Origin: Streptosporangiaceae bacterium
GTDB taxonomy: Bacteria; Actinomycetota; Actinomycetes; Streptosporangiales; Streptosporangiaceae
DNA length: 35,475 nucleotides
Assembly: GCA_030041195.1 (NCBI GenBank)
Contig: JASHOI010000522.1
Span: 1 to 35,475, forward strand
Direction of reading: 5' to 3'
Positions 6,662 through 16,606 of this stretch are shown in pieces. Under the pieces are notes generated by a model. It saw nothing but the letters and a program-made list of their open reading frames with translations. It made no database searches and was not told the origin of the DNA. Position 1 is the first letter of the stretch, and each line of letters starts with the position of its first letter. A program made the position numbers and the translations under genes.

Positions 6662-8416
6662 GTGACGGCCGGGTCAGCCCAGACCATACTGCCGCTCAGT
6701 GCATTCGTGCTTCGGCGCACCGCTAACCCCGGCAACGTGTGGAGCGAGGCTTCTGCTGCCGATGTCTCGTTATTTGATTGGGCCGAAGGGAAGCTGGATC
6801 CACTCGCCATCGAAGAACAGGAGATCTTTGACGCAGCTATGCCGGGTGATGTCGTAGTAGCCTTGCTCAGGCGATCGTCGAGATTACCCTCCTGGCAGGC
6901 GTTTATCAAGAATGCGCTGAATCTCGCCTCTTACGGCTCGTCACGAGAATCTCTGGGGGCCGCTATCTTCTGCGCTATCTCTGCGGATCCTGATAATGCT
7001 GACCAGACGGTCTGGGTTGTTTGGACTTTCGGTTCCGCCTCGCGCGCACTGCGTCGGTCCTCGCTGGATCCGCGATTCGGTCTCGTGGTCGCACTTAATC
7101 TGTTAGCAGCACCTTTGCTAAACTCACAGGACGGTTCGGGAATTTCACCAACAGAACAGCGTCCTCCACATCTGCGAGAGATCCGGTACCGGACTCCCGC
7201 TCCTTATGTACAGCAGACTGGGCATAGGGCTGCTCGCGATATCCCCGTCGATGGATTCAGGGTGGATCGCTCCAGCGACCTCGTCGCAACTGTTGGAGGC
7301 AGTGGGGCGGATCCTGCCCTAACAACATCTACCGTCCTGGGCGGCAGATCCCTCCGATTCCGCGCCGGAGTTAGCTGTATTCAGGATCTCGTCGAGCTCG
7401 CGGCCATAGCCATCGAGCGCTCCGGCTCGGCTGATTATAAAGAGGCCTTCAGCTGGATCGACAACATTCGCCTTGTTGAGGACACGGATCTCATTAATGA
7501 ACTTCGGCGCCAGATTGTGCTAGAGCTTATATCGAACCCGGAATCTCCGTCAGTGGACACCATCTTGCCTGACGATCTGATTGAGGTCGGCGATGATAGG
7601 TCGATACGGTATATAGTTTTTCCTTATGAACGGGGAGTGGGATCGGGAAGGGTAACGTTGACCACATCGGCAATCGCCGACGTACTAGACCGATCCGATG
7701 ACCCGCGTGGGGCTCTAGACGATGAATTACGGTTCCTCGACGAATCAGAAACGCGCATTGGGGTCGCTACAATCCTGGAGTGCGTTAGCGCCAATCTTAG
7801 GGTAGGCGATGAGGACTTCATAGCATATGATGGAGACTTCTATCTGGTTGATCAGGGATTCGTGGACCGGATAGACAACGAAATCGGCCAGGTGCCAACA
7901 TCTGCGACGCGTTTTCCTCCCTATCGCGGGCAGACGGAGCCGGCATACAACTCTATGGTTGGGCGAGATTATCCGGACGATTTCGTCGAGCTCGACCGGT
8001 CGCTCATCACGCTGCCCGGTCAGTACGGCGTGGAGGCTAGTGACCTGGTTGCCTTGTCTGGAGCTCTGATCCATCTCAAGCGGAAGGGCAAGTCGTCAAC
8101 GCTGAGCCACCTTTTTCTTCAGGCGGCGAATAGCTGCGAGCTCCTGCAGCGTGAACCAGAGGCGTGGTACGAACTGCAGAAAATAATCGAAGGTCGCGCT
8201 CGCAATGCAGCCGTTGCAGTGGCCGTAGCGGAGGCGCATGAGACAGCCAGACAGAACCGCGAAAGAATTGAAGTGGTATTCGGCTTTCTTGGTGACTGGA
8301 AGGGGAGGAGCATCACCAGCTTGCCGCTGTTCTCCCGTATAAGCCTGGCGAGCGAGGCGCGCCGTATTGCGAACCTTGGCTTCAGGCCCACGGTCGCGCT
8401 GATCTCCATTAGATGA
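6662..8416 (+). CDS. DUF6119 / TIGR04141 family sporadically distributed protein
   Basis: I recognise this as the TIGR04141/DUF6119 family, whose members are patchily distributed. The exact molecular function is not established to my knowledge. Supporting segments are DPRFGLVVALNLL, the LGGRSLRFRAG region, FIAYDGDFYLVDQGFVD, and the C-terminal YPDDFVELDRS...ASDLVALSGALIHLKR...SSTLSHLFLQA block (about residues 437-490). That block, with D461, H471 and K473 on adjacent predicted strands, resembles a variant PD-(D/E)xK nuclease core; this is inference. GTG 6662 has GGGGAGG seven bases upstream and is preferred over GTG 6656. The gene uses at least three TTA leucine codons plus many ATA and AGG-type codons, unlike its neighbours, which indicates separate acquisition. 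Confidence 0.78.
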   Translation: MTAGSAQTILPLSAFVLRRTANPGNVWSEASAADVSLFDWAEGKLDPLAIEEQEIFDAAMPGDVVVALLRRSSRLPSWQAFIKNALNLASYGSSRESLGAAIFCAISADPDNADQTVWVVWTFGSASRALRRSSLDPRFGLVVALNLLAAPLLNSQDGSGISPTEQRPPHLREIRYRTPAPYVQQTGHRAARDIPVDGFRVDRSSDLVATVGGSGADPALTTSTVLGGRSLRFRAGVSCIQDLVELAAIAIERSGSADYKEAFSWIDNIRLVEDTDLINELRRQIVLELISNPESPSVDTILPDDLIEVGDDRSIRYIVFPYERGVGSGRVTLTTSAIADVLDRSDDPRGALDDELRFLDESETRIGVATILECVSANLRVGDEDFIAYDGDFYLVDQGFVDRIDNEIGQVPTSATRFPPYRGQTEPAYNSMVGRDYPDDFVELDRSLITLPGQYGVEASDLVALSGALIHLKRKGKSSTLSHLFLQAANSCELLQREPEAWYELQKIIEGRARNAAVAVAVAEAHETARQNRERIEVVFGFLGDWKGRSITSLPLFSRISLASEARRIANLGFRPTVALISIR

Positions 8417-8813
8417 TCAAGGCCATCAGTGGATCGAAGCCGCGCTCTGTGTTGGACCACGCCGGTTCTCAAGAACGGCGTACCGCTGGCGCCTCACACG
8501 CTGCATCCATTCTCATAAGTCACACTGGTCATCGCTGCACGCGAACTGAGGCCCCGTTATCGGATCGCTGTCGAGGCAAACGGGATCGAGCTGGAAAACG
8601 CATGAGGCAACGGCCGCAGGCTCGTAATCGGGAACACTCCAGCAGCGGGCGGAGAATGTCAGTCCTGGCGCGTACCGTCGGCACCATGGACGCAGTGAAC
8701 GCGCACACGACGCGCCCAGCGCGGTGCCGGAAACAGGCCTTGCACACACGCATCCGCGGACGCCGTGTGCATTGCTGTTCTCCACAGGCCGTGGCCATTC
8801 CGGAGGCGAGACA
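8417..8813. other. Intergenic region upstream of the jet operon
   Basis: I see no convincing gene in these 400 bases. Overlapping open frames on both strands lack ribosome-binding sites or recognisable sequence. The promoter of the jet operon should lie here, but no strong hexamer pair stands out. Confidence 0.4.
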
Positions 8814-10325
8814 GTGAGCGTCGGCACGGGCGGACCGTTGGCCGGAACGGCGGGACGGCGCCGCCGGGCATTGGCCCACCTGTCGCCGATCTTCGACCTG
8901 CATCTCGGCCGGTCGCGTAACCCGTCAGAGGTGGCCTGGTCCACCTATGACTTCATCGCGCTGACCCAGCTGACCGTGGATGCCGTCGCGTTGTCCTCGG
9001 GCCTCGACGGGAACCTAGGCATGCCCCGCCCAGCGGTCCTGGCGGAGATGACCCGGGCGGCAACGGCCATGGCCCCTGGTCGGCCTGCAGAGGAGCACAC
9101 GCACATCGCCGCCCACGTCTTAGACCATCTCTTGCGCCACGACGAACCGACACCGTACTTCCAAGTCGGCTACGCCAACCCGGACAACGGCTGGCAGACC
9201 ACGACCCAGCCGGTTCGGGTGCTGTACGAGACGCTCGCGGCGGACGGGTCCACCCTTGATGTCAACGTCGACCACACCGCTGTCACGCTGCTGCTACTTG
9301 CGACTAACAGGTCGCTGGAAGACGAACACGAAGCGGTCATCGCGGTCATGCAAGCCCAAGCCGACAGCGGGCGGCTGGACGCAGCGATCGACTCTGCCGA
9401 CGACGCGCTCATCCTCTCGCGCGCCTACGCCGCCAATGTCCGCCGGATGATCGCCGAGGCCGAACGTGATGTCACCCGGGTGGACTACATCCACATGCTG
9501 CGCCCTGAACTGGCCGCCGCCGCGACGCACCTAGACCGGCGGATCCATGTGGACGGAACGCTGCTCCGCCACCTAGAGAACCTGCGCGCTGACGCTTCCG
9601 AAGAACAAGACCCGGTCGCGGTCCGTCAGCTCACCCGGGTGGCTGCCCGGCTAGCTGACGCTGTGGAGACTCTCGCCGGGCTTCAGGCCGACGTGATCAG
9701 CGCCACGCCGCGCTGGCGTGACGCCCAGGCCGCGCAGGCGTTCACCGCCGTTCCCGGCACCGAGATTGATCCCACCGCAGACGTGCTGTCCGCGCTTCTC
9801 CTCGGTTGTGACTTGCCACGTGATCACGACCTTTCACCGGCCGCATCACAGGTGCTGCTGAACTTCACTGCGCTCACCAACCGTCTCACCGCGGCCTCCA
9901 GACTGGTTCCCGACCCAGACGGGCGCCCGGTAGACACTGAGCCGCTGGAAGACACTGACGGCTTGTATGAGCAGTTCCCCGAGCAGTTCCACGACGTGGC
10001 CGACGCCCTGCGCATCCGGCGGATCCCGCCTGGCGGCAAAGCCCGGCTCGTCGACCTGCTCGCCGACGTCGACGAGCTGTTCAGCCACCAAGACGTCCCG
10101 GTCGTCGCAACCCTCGCTTCGTTGGCGGGAACCCGCGAAACCGCCCGCCGTCGGCTGCGGCTGCTCCTATGCCTGGACTCGATGATGCTCTGGCAGCCCG
10201 ACGGGGTACCCAGCGACGGCAGCCCATGGTGGGCAGCCGATGACGGATCCCGGGCCGAATTGCCCGACCTGGAAGTTCCCGACGTCCTTGTCAACAGGAA
10301 GGGCACCGAAGATGACCACCCGTGA
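8814..10325 (+). CDS. jetA: Wadjet JetA-like kleisin subunit
   Basis: As first gene of a jetABCD set, this encodes the kleisin-like (MukF-like) subunit that should bridge the SMC heads of JetC. The 503-residue protein is mostly helical. It has an N-terminal winged-helix-like region (about 10-110) and a long helical middle, with a C-terminal helical/winged segment from about 385 (GKARLVDLLADVDELF). The sequence alone would be hard to assign; the call depends strongly on gene order. GTG 8814 has GGAGG at 8802-8806. The end overlaps jetB by 14 bases. Confidence 0.78.
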   Translation: MSVGTGGPLAGTAGRRRRALAHLSPIFDLHLGRSRNPSEVAWSTYDFIALTQLTVDAVALSSGLDGNLGMPRPAVLAEMTRAATAMAPGRPAEEHTHIAAHVLDHLLRHDEPTPYFQVGYANPDNGWQTTTQPVRVLYETLAADGSTLDVNVDHTAVTLLLLATNRSLEDEHEAVIAVMQAQADSGRLDAAIDSADDALILSRAYAANVRRMIAEAERDVTRVDYIHMLRPELAAAATHLDRRIHVDGTLLRHLENLRADASEEQDPVAVRQLTRVAARLADAVETLAGLQADVISATPRWRDAQAAQAFTAVPGTEIDPTADVLSALLLGCDLPRDHDLSPAASQVLLNFTALTNRLTAASRLVPDPDGRPVDTEPLEDTDGLYEQFPEQFHDVADALRIRRIPPGGKARLVDLLADVDELFSHQDVPVVATLASLAGTRETARRRLRLLLCLDSMMLWQPDGVPSDGSPWWAADDGSRAELPDLEVPDVLVNRKGTEDDHP

Positions 10326-11064
10326 CGACGCCCGCGACGCTGGCCTGTTGCTGCGCTACGGGCTCGACCATGCCCTCTCCCCGGCGCGGCACGACACCTA
10401 CAGTCGTCTCCTAGATCGCTACCAGGCCGATCCCGACTTGCGGTCATCCTTCGACGAGATCGCTGCCGCGCTAGGCGTCCGGGTTCTCTCCGCCGATCGC
10501 ATCGCCGGGCTGGTCCTCACCGCCGAGCCCGATTCTCCGCTCGCCGTGACTGATATCCAGCGCTGGCTGCGTATCGGCGGCACTGCTGACCGGATGATAT
10601 ACGGGCTCGCGCTCGGCGGGGTCGCCGCCTGGTGCTACCCAAACGCGCGGGCAGTGCGCGAACCCGGCACCCGCCGGATCACTGCCATCGACGTGGACCG
10701 GCTCGTCCGCGAACACGCCGCTACCCTCGCGGCTGAAGGCACCGAACCCGGCGATGGTCTTGGGAAAGCCTGGCAGGAGTACGCCCAGCGCAAGCAGGCC
10801 GAAGAAACGCCCAACGGCAACCTCAAGCGGCACTGCACAGTGAAGATGTGCGAGGACGTCCTGGCGATGCTGTCCGACTTCGGCCTCGTCGTGACCGACA
10901 GAACAGCGCCACCGCCACGCGCGGACTTGAAGGTATGGCGTTCCACCGACCGGTTCCGTGCCCATGTCGCCGCGGGCGGGGGCCCCCTCGTCTGGCAGAC
11001 CCTCACAACACCGTCACTTGCCGACCCGGTCGGCGGCGGCGCGGAAGAAGAGGAGCAGGGCTGA
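10312..11064 (+). CDS. jetB: Wadjet JetB-like (MukE/DUF4194-type) subunit
   Basis: This 250-residue protein occupies the JetB position, the KITE-type winged-helix partner that binds the kleisin in the SMC complex. Visible features are a helical N-terminus, two winged-helix-like stretches (about 25-75 and 175-230, with KMCEDVLAMLSDFGLVV and WRSTDRFRAHVAA) and an acidic C-terminus. ATG 10312 lies within the end of jetA and is preceded by AGGAAGG. Its stop shares a base with the jetC start (TGATG), so the subunits are probably translated in fixed proportion. Confidence 0.8.
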   Translation: MTTRDDARDAGLLLRYGLDHALSPARHDTYSRLLDRYQADPDLRSSFDEIAAALGVRVLSADRIAGLVLTAEPDSPLAVTDIQRWLRIGGTADRMIYGLALGGVAAWCYPNARAVREPGTRRITAIDVDRLVREHAATLAAEGTEPGDGLGKAWQEYAQRKQAEETPNGNLKRHCTVKMCEDVLAMLSDFGLVVTDRTAPPPRADLKVWRSTDRFRAHVAAGGGPLVWQTLTTPSLADPVGGGAEEEEQG

Positions 11065-14000
11065 TGCAGACCGGGTGGCGGCTGGAACGCACCTATCTCG
11101 CCGGAGCCGGATACCCCGAGTCTCGGCTGGAGGGCCTGGACATCGACTGGTCTGAGCCGACCGAACCCACGGGTCACGCCGCACTGTGGGCCGACAACGG
11201 CACCGGCAAGACCACCATCACCGCGCTACGCTTCGCGCTCTATCTACCCCACCCCCGCGACTTCGTTCGCGGTGGCTCCGACCGCTCGCTGGCCCGCCTG
11301 GTCTACTCCGGGACCGTCTGCCACATCGTGGAACAGGCGACCCGCCAGGTCAACGGGGAAACCCAACGCCTCGTGGCCGGCATGGTCGCCGACTGGCCCG
11401 ACGGCGGCACCCAGAACCTGGAAAACCCCTCCAGGCTCCACCGGGACTTTTACGGATGGGTGACCGGCCCACAGGGCCCGACCATCACCGATCTGCCATT
11501 CCGCACCCAAACCGGGCGCTGGGCCACCCGTGCGCAGTTCACCGACGCCGTGCGGGCGCTCGCGCCCAGCGGTGGCGCGCTTCCACCACACCTGCCTTCT
11601 GACCACCACACACAGTGGCAGCAATGGCTGGCGGCCGCTGGCATTGACCTTGAACAGGTCAGGTTCCAGGCGGCCATGAACGCCTCCGAAGGAGGCGTCG
11701 ACAACGTCATGCGGTTCGCCGACTCCGACGACTTCGTCAGGTGGCTGATCGGTGCAATCACCCAGACATCCACGGCCGAACAAATCACACACAACATCGA
11801 CGCTCTCCGTGCCAACGCGAAAGCGCGGCCGCGATGGGTAGACGAACTAGCACTCTGGGAACGAGTCACCGATCCGCTGCTGAAACTGGCCATCGCCCAC
11901 GAGCACGTCACACTGAACCGCCGCGCAGCAGCGACGGCCGCGGTGCGAGCTGCCGCCACTGTCGCCGACGCTGACGTCACCAGTGACGCACTGGCACTAG
12001 AGAAGGACACCGCCGAAACGCGGCACATCGAACACGACCGCCGTCGCCGTGATGCCACAGCGACCTTGCGGCGGGCGCAGGCCCACCGGCTGCGCATGCA
12101 CGTGCGGGCCGCGCAGCTGCGCGCCCAAGCGACGAAGGCCGCAGCCGCCGAACTCAAGAAGGCCCGCGATGAGGCGGCACGCATCCTGGCTGCATGGCAG
12201 CTCGTCGCCCATGTGATCGCCGCGAAAAAGTCCAGGGGCGAGGTCACTCAGCTCACCGGCCAGCTAGAGGCGGCTGAGAAAGAGACCACGCAGCTACGCC
12301 AGGAAGAAGCCAGCCACCGCCGCAACCTCGCCCGCCTCCTCACCGACCGCAGGGACTCCGCTGAAGGCGCGCTCGTCGTCGCTGGACAGCTCCTCCGTAA
12401 AGCCAAGGATGAACTGGAGGGCGTGGAAGCGGATCTGCAGCAGGCTGTGGCCGAGCACGCGACCGCCGCAGAGCAGCTGCGCAAGGCCTACGAAGACATG
12501 GCGAAAGCCGAACAGGCCGTCACCGACGCGGTGGCGGCCGGGCTGCTCCTCGAAACCAGCGATCCCGCCGTCCGCGACACCGACCTCGCCAATAAGGCCG
12601 AAGCCGCCAGCCAAGCACACCAGACCGCCGAACAGGCACTCCAGCACGTCAGCTCACAAATCAGGGACCAGCAGAAGGCCCTGGCGTCGGCGGTACGTCG
12701 TTCCGAAGACGCCGCCCGCGACGAGTCCGGCACCGATCGGCACCTGCGTGAAGTAACCAGCCGCGTCCACAGCCTCGTCCACGACGAGCGCCTCCTCACC
12801 GTCGTCGGTGACTCCGCCACAGACCCCTGGGTAGCGCGGGCCACTGTCACAGACGCACTGCGCCAAAGCGCCGACACCGCCGACGTCGAAGCCACCCAGG
12901 CACGCGACGAAGCCGCAGCCGCGCAGCGCACCGTCAACGCCGTGAGCAGCGACGGCCTGCTTCCCGCTGCCGAGGTGATCGAAGACGCCGTCCGCCGGTG
13001 TCTAACGGCAGAGGTGCCAGCCTGGCCCGGGTGGCGGTGGCTCGCCGACACCATGACGCCTACCGCCGCCGCCGCCTTCGCCAAGGCGCGCCCGGAGATC
13101 GCCTCCGGCGTCGTCATCAGTACCCCCACCACGCTCGGCAAAGCAGCCGAAGCCGTCGGCGACGCCCAGCTCGAAACAGCCATCTGGGTCGGCGCGGTCA
13201 CCGACACCCCCGCGGCCTTGCACGCCGTCGGCGGCCAGGACGGCATACAGGCACGGGTACTCCTGCCTCACCCAGGAACCTTCGACCGCCACGCGGCGAC
13301 CGCCATGGTCGCCGCCGCGGCCCAGTCGGTGCAAGACGCCCACCGGTGTCAGCAGGACGCAGCTCAGCGCGCTACCAATGCCCGGGAGATACTGGCCGCA
13401 CTGAACCAGCTCTGGACCGACTTCCCCGGAGACCCTCGTCCGGGCCTAGAAGACAAGATCGCCGCCGCTCGAACCCGGAAAGCTGAGGCAGAAACCGAAG
13501 CACAGATGGCTGAGGGCACGCTCACCCGCCTGGTCCAGCAGCAGGAGGAACACACCCGCGACCGCGACACCGCCCAGCAGAGCATGAACCGCGTGGCCGA
13601 AACTCGCCGTCTGCTCGCCCCTGCTGTCGCGGCGGCAGTCGTACTCGCCTCCCACCGGCTACAGCTGCCATCCCTTAGGCAGACGGTGTCGGACACCAAG
13701 CGTCGTGGTGATGAACTCGCCAAACAAAAGCCAGCACTCACCAAGACGATCGAGACCGTCGGCGGCCTGGTCCGCGATCACAAACGCCGCCGTGACGACG
13801 CGACCGAGGCGCTGCGCGCCGCCGGGCTGTCACCCGTCACCGGCGGACCGCTTCCCGCGGATGACGAAACCACCATCCGCGCCAGGCTCGCCAGCACCGA
13901 AAAAGCCTTGCGAGGCGCAGCCGTCGACCCCCAGCTCCACCAACAGCTGAGCGACGCTCGCGAAAAGCTGGCGGACCTCGAGGCCCAGCTGAGCACCGAC

Positions 14001-15446
14001 CCGCCGCGGCGGCAGCTCGCAGAGCACTTGGCTGTCAGCGACGGCGCCCGCCACCCGGTCGCGCTGAGCGAGTCGCAGCGCGAAGCTGCGGAACGGGAAG
14101 CAGCCGCCCGTGAGAGCTTCGCGAAAGCGCAAGCTGCAGCCGAGACAGCCAACGTCGAGTACCAGCGGCGCGCCGATGATCGCTCAACCGACCGCTCCTC
14201 ACCAGACATCGAGGGCTTCCCCGCCGACCAGGAGGTCACCACACCAGTCGAAGCTGAGCGCGTCGCCGAGCAACTCGACGAACGCGCCGCCCAACTGCTG
14301 GAAACCCAGCGCACCGAAGAAAGAGCCGCCGCTAAAGCCGCGGAGGCCGCCGACCGGGCCGCACAGACGGTAAAGCTGCTTGACGCCGCGTCCAAACCGT
14401 TGCGCTACCTCACCGACCACGCGCTCACCGGCCGCCCGGCCGCGGACGTCGAGGCACTGATCGCCCGAATAAACTCAGCACAGGACGATGTCCGCGAGAC
14501 CAGTCAAGCACTCTCCGACAGCGAACGCTCGCAACAAGACGCCTCCAGCACGGTCCGCGCACACGCCAACGGTCCACACGCTCGCAAAGTCGAAGAGAAC
14601 GGCGACGTGCACGTCATCGACCTCATAATGCGGCTGCGCGCCGGAAGTGACCTACCCGCCGAAGCCGAGCGGCTCGCCGAACAACTGGAGCAGCGCGCCA
14701 CGTCTTTGCGCGACGACCTAGAACGCCACGACCAGAATGTCCGCACGACAGCCACCATGCTCCACGTACAAGCCACCACCGCGATCCAGCGGCTGCGCGC
14801 CTACCAGAACCAGTCGCAGCTGCCCGAAGGACTTGGGAACTGGTCCCAGCGGCGGTTCGTCACCATCGAACACCAGCCCGTCCCCGACGACGAATCCGTA
14901 GCGGTAGACCGGGTCGCCCGCGTCGTCCACTCACTGCTCGCACCTGGTGCCTCCCGTTCTGATGCCCCGACCCTGCTGTTCGCCGCCGCGCGGGCGCTGG
15001 TGGACGCCCCCTTCCGGGTCCGGCTCCTCAAACCTCACACCGATCTGTCCGTCGACCGCGTCGACGTCGCGGAACTCAAGAACTTCTCTTGCGGGCAACG
15101 CGTCACCGCCGGAGTGCTCCTGTACGCCACCATGACCAGAGTTCGCGCCGCCGGAGACGCCACCTCCACCGGATGGCTATGGCTGGACAACCCTTTCGGC
15201 CAAGCATCCGCCGATCAGTTCGTCCGCACCATGCGCCGCGCTGCCGACCAACTCGGCCTCCAGCTACTCTTTACCGCTGCCCCCAAGGACAAAGGCGCCC
15301 TGTCCATGTTCGACCGCACCATCGCCCTCGGTCGCAAGACCAGACCCTCTTCCAAGGAAAAGGTCGTGGTCATTGACGACAGCACGCGCGAGATCACCGA
15401 TCTGCTGCTGATCCAGAAAGACGTCACTGCGGTGCTCGGCGGATGA
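11064..15446 (+). CDS. jetC: Wadjet JetC SMC-like ATPase
   Basis: This is the SMC/MukB-like motor of the complex, which in characterised Wadjet systems extrudes DNA loops and directs cleavage of small circular plasmids. The 1460-residue protein has an N-terminal head with Walker A DNGTGKTT at 44-51. A long Ala/Glu/Arg-rich coiled-coil region spans about 300-1250, interrupted near 640-780 by a globular, hinge-like segment. The C-terminal head has the signature-type NFSCGQR at about 1340 and Walker B WLWLDNPFG with D1375. The residue after the Walker B aspartate is Asn rather than the usual Glu. The start is coupled to jetB, and jetD overlaps its end by four bases. Confidence 0.92.
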   Translation: MQTGWRLERTYLAGAGYPESRLEGLDIDWSEPTEPTGHAALWADNGTGKTTITALRFALYLPHPRDFVRGGSDRSLARLVYSGTVCHIVEQATRQVNGETQRLVAGMVADWPDGGTQNLENPSRLHRDFYGWVTGPQGPTITDLPFRTQTGRWATRAQFTDAVRALAPSGGALPPHLPSDHHTQWQQWLAAAGIDLEQVRFQAAMNASEGGVDNVMRFADSDDFVRWLIGAITQTSTAEQITHNIDALRANAKARPRWVDELALWERVTDPLLKLAIAHEHVTLNRRAAATAAVRAAATVADADVTSDALALEKDTAETRHIEHDRRRRDATATLRRAQAHRLRMHVRAAQLRAQATKAAAAELKKARDEAARILAAWQLVAHVIAAKKSRGEVTQLTGQLEAAEKETTQLRQEEASHRRNLARLLTDRRDSAEGALVVAGQLLRKAKDELEGVEADLQQAVAEHATAAEQLRKAYEDMAKAEQAVTDAVAAGLLLETSDPAVRDTDLANKAEAASQAHQTAEQALQHVSSQIRDQQKALASAVRRSEDAARDESGTDRHLREVTSRVHSLVHDERLLTVVGDSATDPWVARATVTDALRQSADTADVEATQARDEAAAAQRTVNAVSSDGLLPAAEVIEDAVRRCLTAEVPAWPGWRWLADTMTPTAAAAFAKARPEIASGVVISTPTTLGKAAEAVGDAQLETAIWVGAVTDTPAALHAVGGQDGIQARVLLPHPGTFDRHAATAMVAAAAQSVQDAHRCQQDAAQRATNAREILAALNQLWTDFPGDPRPGLEDKIAAARTRKAEAETEAQMAEGTLTRLVQQQEEHTRDRDTAQQSMNRVAETRRLLAPAVAAAVVLASHRLQLPSLRQTVSDTKRRGDELAKQKPALTKTIETVGGLVRDHKRRRDDATEALRAAGLSPVTGGPLPADDETTIRARLASTEKALRGAAVDPQLHQQLSDAREKLADLEAQLSTDPPRRQLAEHLAVSDGARHPVALSESQREAAEREAAARESFAKAQAAAETANVEYQRRADDRSTDRSSPDIEGFPADQEVTTPVEAERVAEQLDERAAQLLETQRTEERAAAKAAEAADRAAQTVKLLDAASKPLRYLTDHALTGRPAADVEALIARINSAQDDVRETSQALSDSERSQQDASSTVRAHANGPHARKVEENGDVHVIDLIMRLRAGSDLPAEAERLAEQLEQRATSLRDDLERHDQNVRTTATMLHVQATTAIQRLRAYQNQSQLPEGLGNWSQRRFVTIEHQPVPDDESVAVDRVARVVHSLLAPGASRSDAPTLLFAAARALVDAPFRVRLLKPHTDLSVDRVDVAELKNFSCGQRVTAGVLLYATMTRVRAAGDATSTGWLWLDNPFGQASADQFVRTMRRAADQLGLQLLFTAAPKDKGALSMFDRTIALGRKTRPSSKEKVVVIDDSTREITDLLLIQKDVTAVLGG

Positions 15447-16480
15447 CCACGATCGACCTCAACGCGCTCATCATCGCGCTGGACCCCGAAGGCCGCGGCG
15501 GGCGCCGCCACGCCGACGAAGTGGCGGTAGCCATCCGCGCCCAGGTCCCGCATCTGCCTGCGGCCGAAGTCCCCGGACTCGTTGCGGATACCATCCGCCG
15601 CGGCGCGGCCGAAAACCGCTGGAGCCTTGCCCGGACTACCACAGTGATGCGCGGCCGGACCGCGTTGCCGAAGACCGTGACGATCCCAGCGACCAAACCC
15701 CCAACGGCCCGGCTCACACCCGCCGGAGTTCCCTTGCGCGATGAACTCGCCGGATGGGCCGCCACACTGCTGCTTTCCCCTGCACAGCGAAGGCTGCTGC
15801 TCGCGGTGAATGACTGGCTGCGAAGTACCAACGGAGGGAATGTCCCAATCGCCGCTGCAGCGGAACGTGCCTACGAACTTATCCGTAACGAGAAAGCCTT
15901 CGACTCCACACCACCGCGGGGCGGCGCACAACTGTGGGGTCCTGGTCGGTTGACCTTCCAACTCCTGCGCTGCGAGCGAACTCCCACCCCCCTCACCTGG
16001 GAACCAGTCACCCCCATCGTGCGCGCTCCGGCACCCATAGTGTGCGTAGAGAACCACGCGACCTTCCGCACGCTGCTGCGCTTCCTTCGCGCCCACCCAC
16101 ACCCGCCATGGACTGCGGTCGCCTGGGTTCAAGGACGCAACACCGCGCCTCTCGAATCGCTCCCCAGCCTCCCGTTCCGCGTTACCCGCGTGGACTACCT
16201 CGGTGACCTCGACGCCGCAGGACTGGCGATCGCGGCGACAGCATGCGCAACCGCCGAGACCGTTGGGATACCCGCCGGACCGGCAGCGCCTTTGTGGGCG
16301 CTTCTCCTCGACCAGCCTCCGCGCCCAGACCGCAAAGTACCCAACGCTGATGCCTGCCGACTCACCGCCTGGCTCCCCGCAGATATCAGAGAACGCGCAG
16401 TCGAACTGCTCCTCTCCGGCAAGGCGATCCCCCAAGAGGCGGTGCGATACGACGTGCTTGTATCCTCGGACAACATTTGA
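15443..16480 (+). CDS. jetD: Wadjet JetD toprim-type nuclease subunit (DUF2220-like)
   Basis: JetD is the topoisomerase VI-like/toprim nuclease that cuts the plasmid in characterised Wadjet systems. The 345-residue protein has a winged-helix-like N-terminal half and a C-terminal toprim fold. E203 (VCVENHATF) and the acidic pair D255/D257 (DYLGDLDAAGL) supply the expected metal-binding residues. The start ATG overlaps the jetC stop as ATGA. It ends 216 bases before the right att, the last gene of the element. Confidence 0.9.
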   Translation: MTTIDLNALIIALDPEGRGGRRHADEVAVAIRAQVPHLPAAEVPGLVADTIRRGAAENRWSLARTTTVMRGRTALPKTVTIPATKPPTARLTPAGVPLRDELAGWAATLLLSPAQRRLLLAVNDWLRSTNGGNVPIAAAAERAYELIRNEKAFDSTPPRGGAQLWGPGRLTFQLLRCERTPTPLTWEPVTPIVRAPAPIVCVENHATFRTLLRFLRAHPHPPWTAVAWVQGRNTAPLESLPSLPFRVTRVDYLGDLDAAGLAIAATACATAETVGIPAGPAAPLWALLLDQPPRPDRKVPNADACRLTAWLPADIRERAVELLLSGKAIPQEAVRYDVLVSSDNI

Positions 16481-16561
16481 GGAAAGCGCGCACGGGCTCA
16501 AATGATCAGCTCGCGACTCCATACAGGTCGTAAAACAGCAGGTCAGCGACTTGTGTGGACG

Positions 16562-16580
16562 CTGTCCGTGCCTGTCCGTG
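16562..16580 (-). repeat. Two inverted CACGGACAG half-repeats beside the right att
   Basis: CTGTCCGTG occurs at 16562-16570 and again at 16572-16580. On the minus strand each is CACGGACAG, so they face the full 20-base copy at 16607-16626. Clustered direct and inverted half-sites next to an att are typical of recombinase or directionality-factor binding. Confidence 0.5.
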
Positions 16581-16606
16581 GCGTCAGTGGCGAAGCATCC
16601 CGAATA

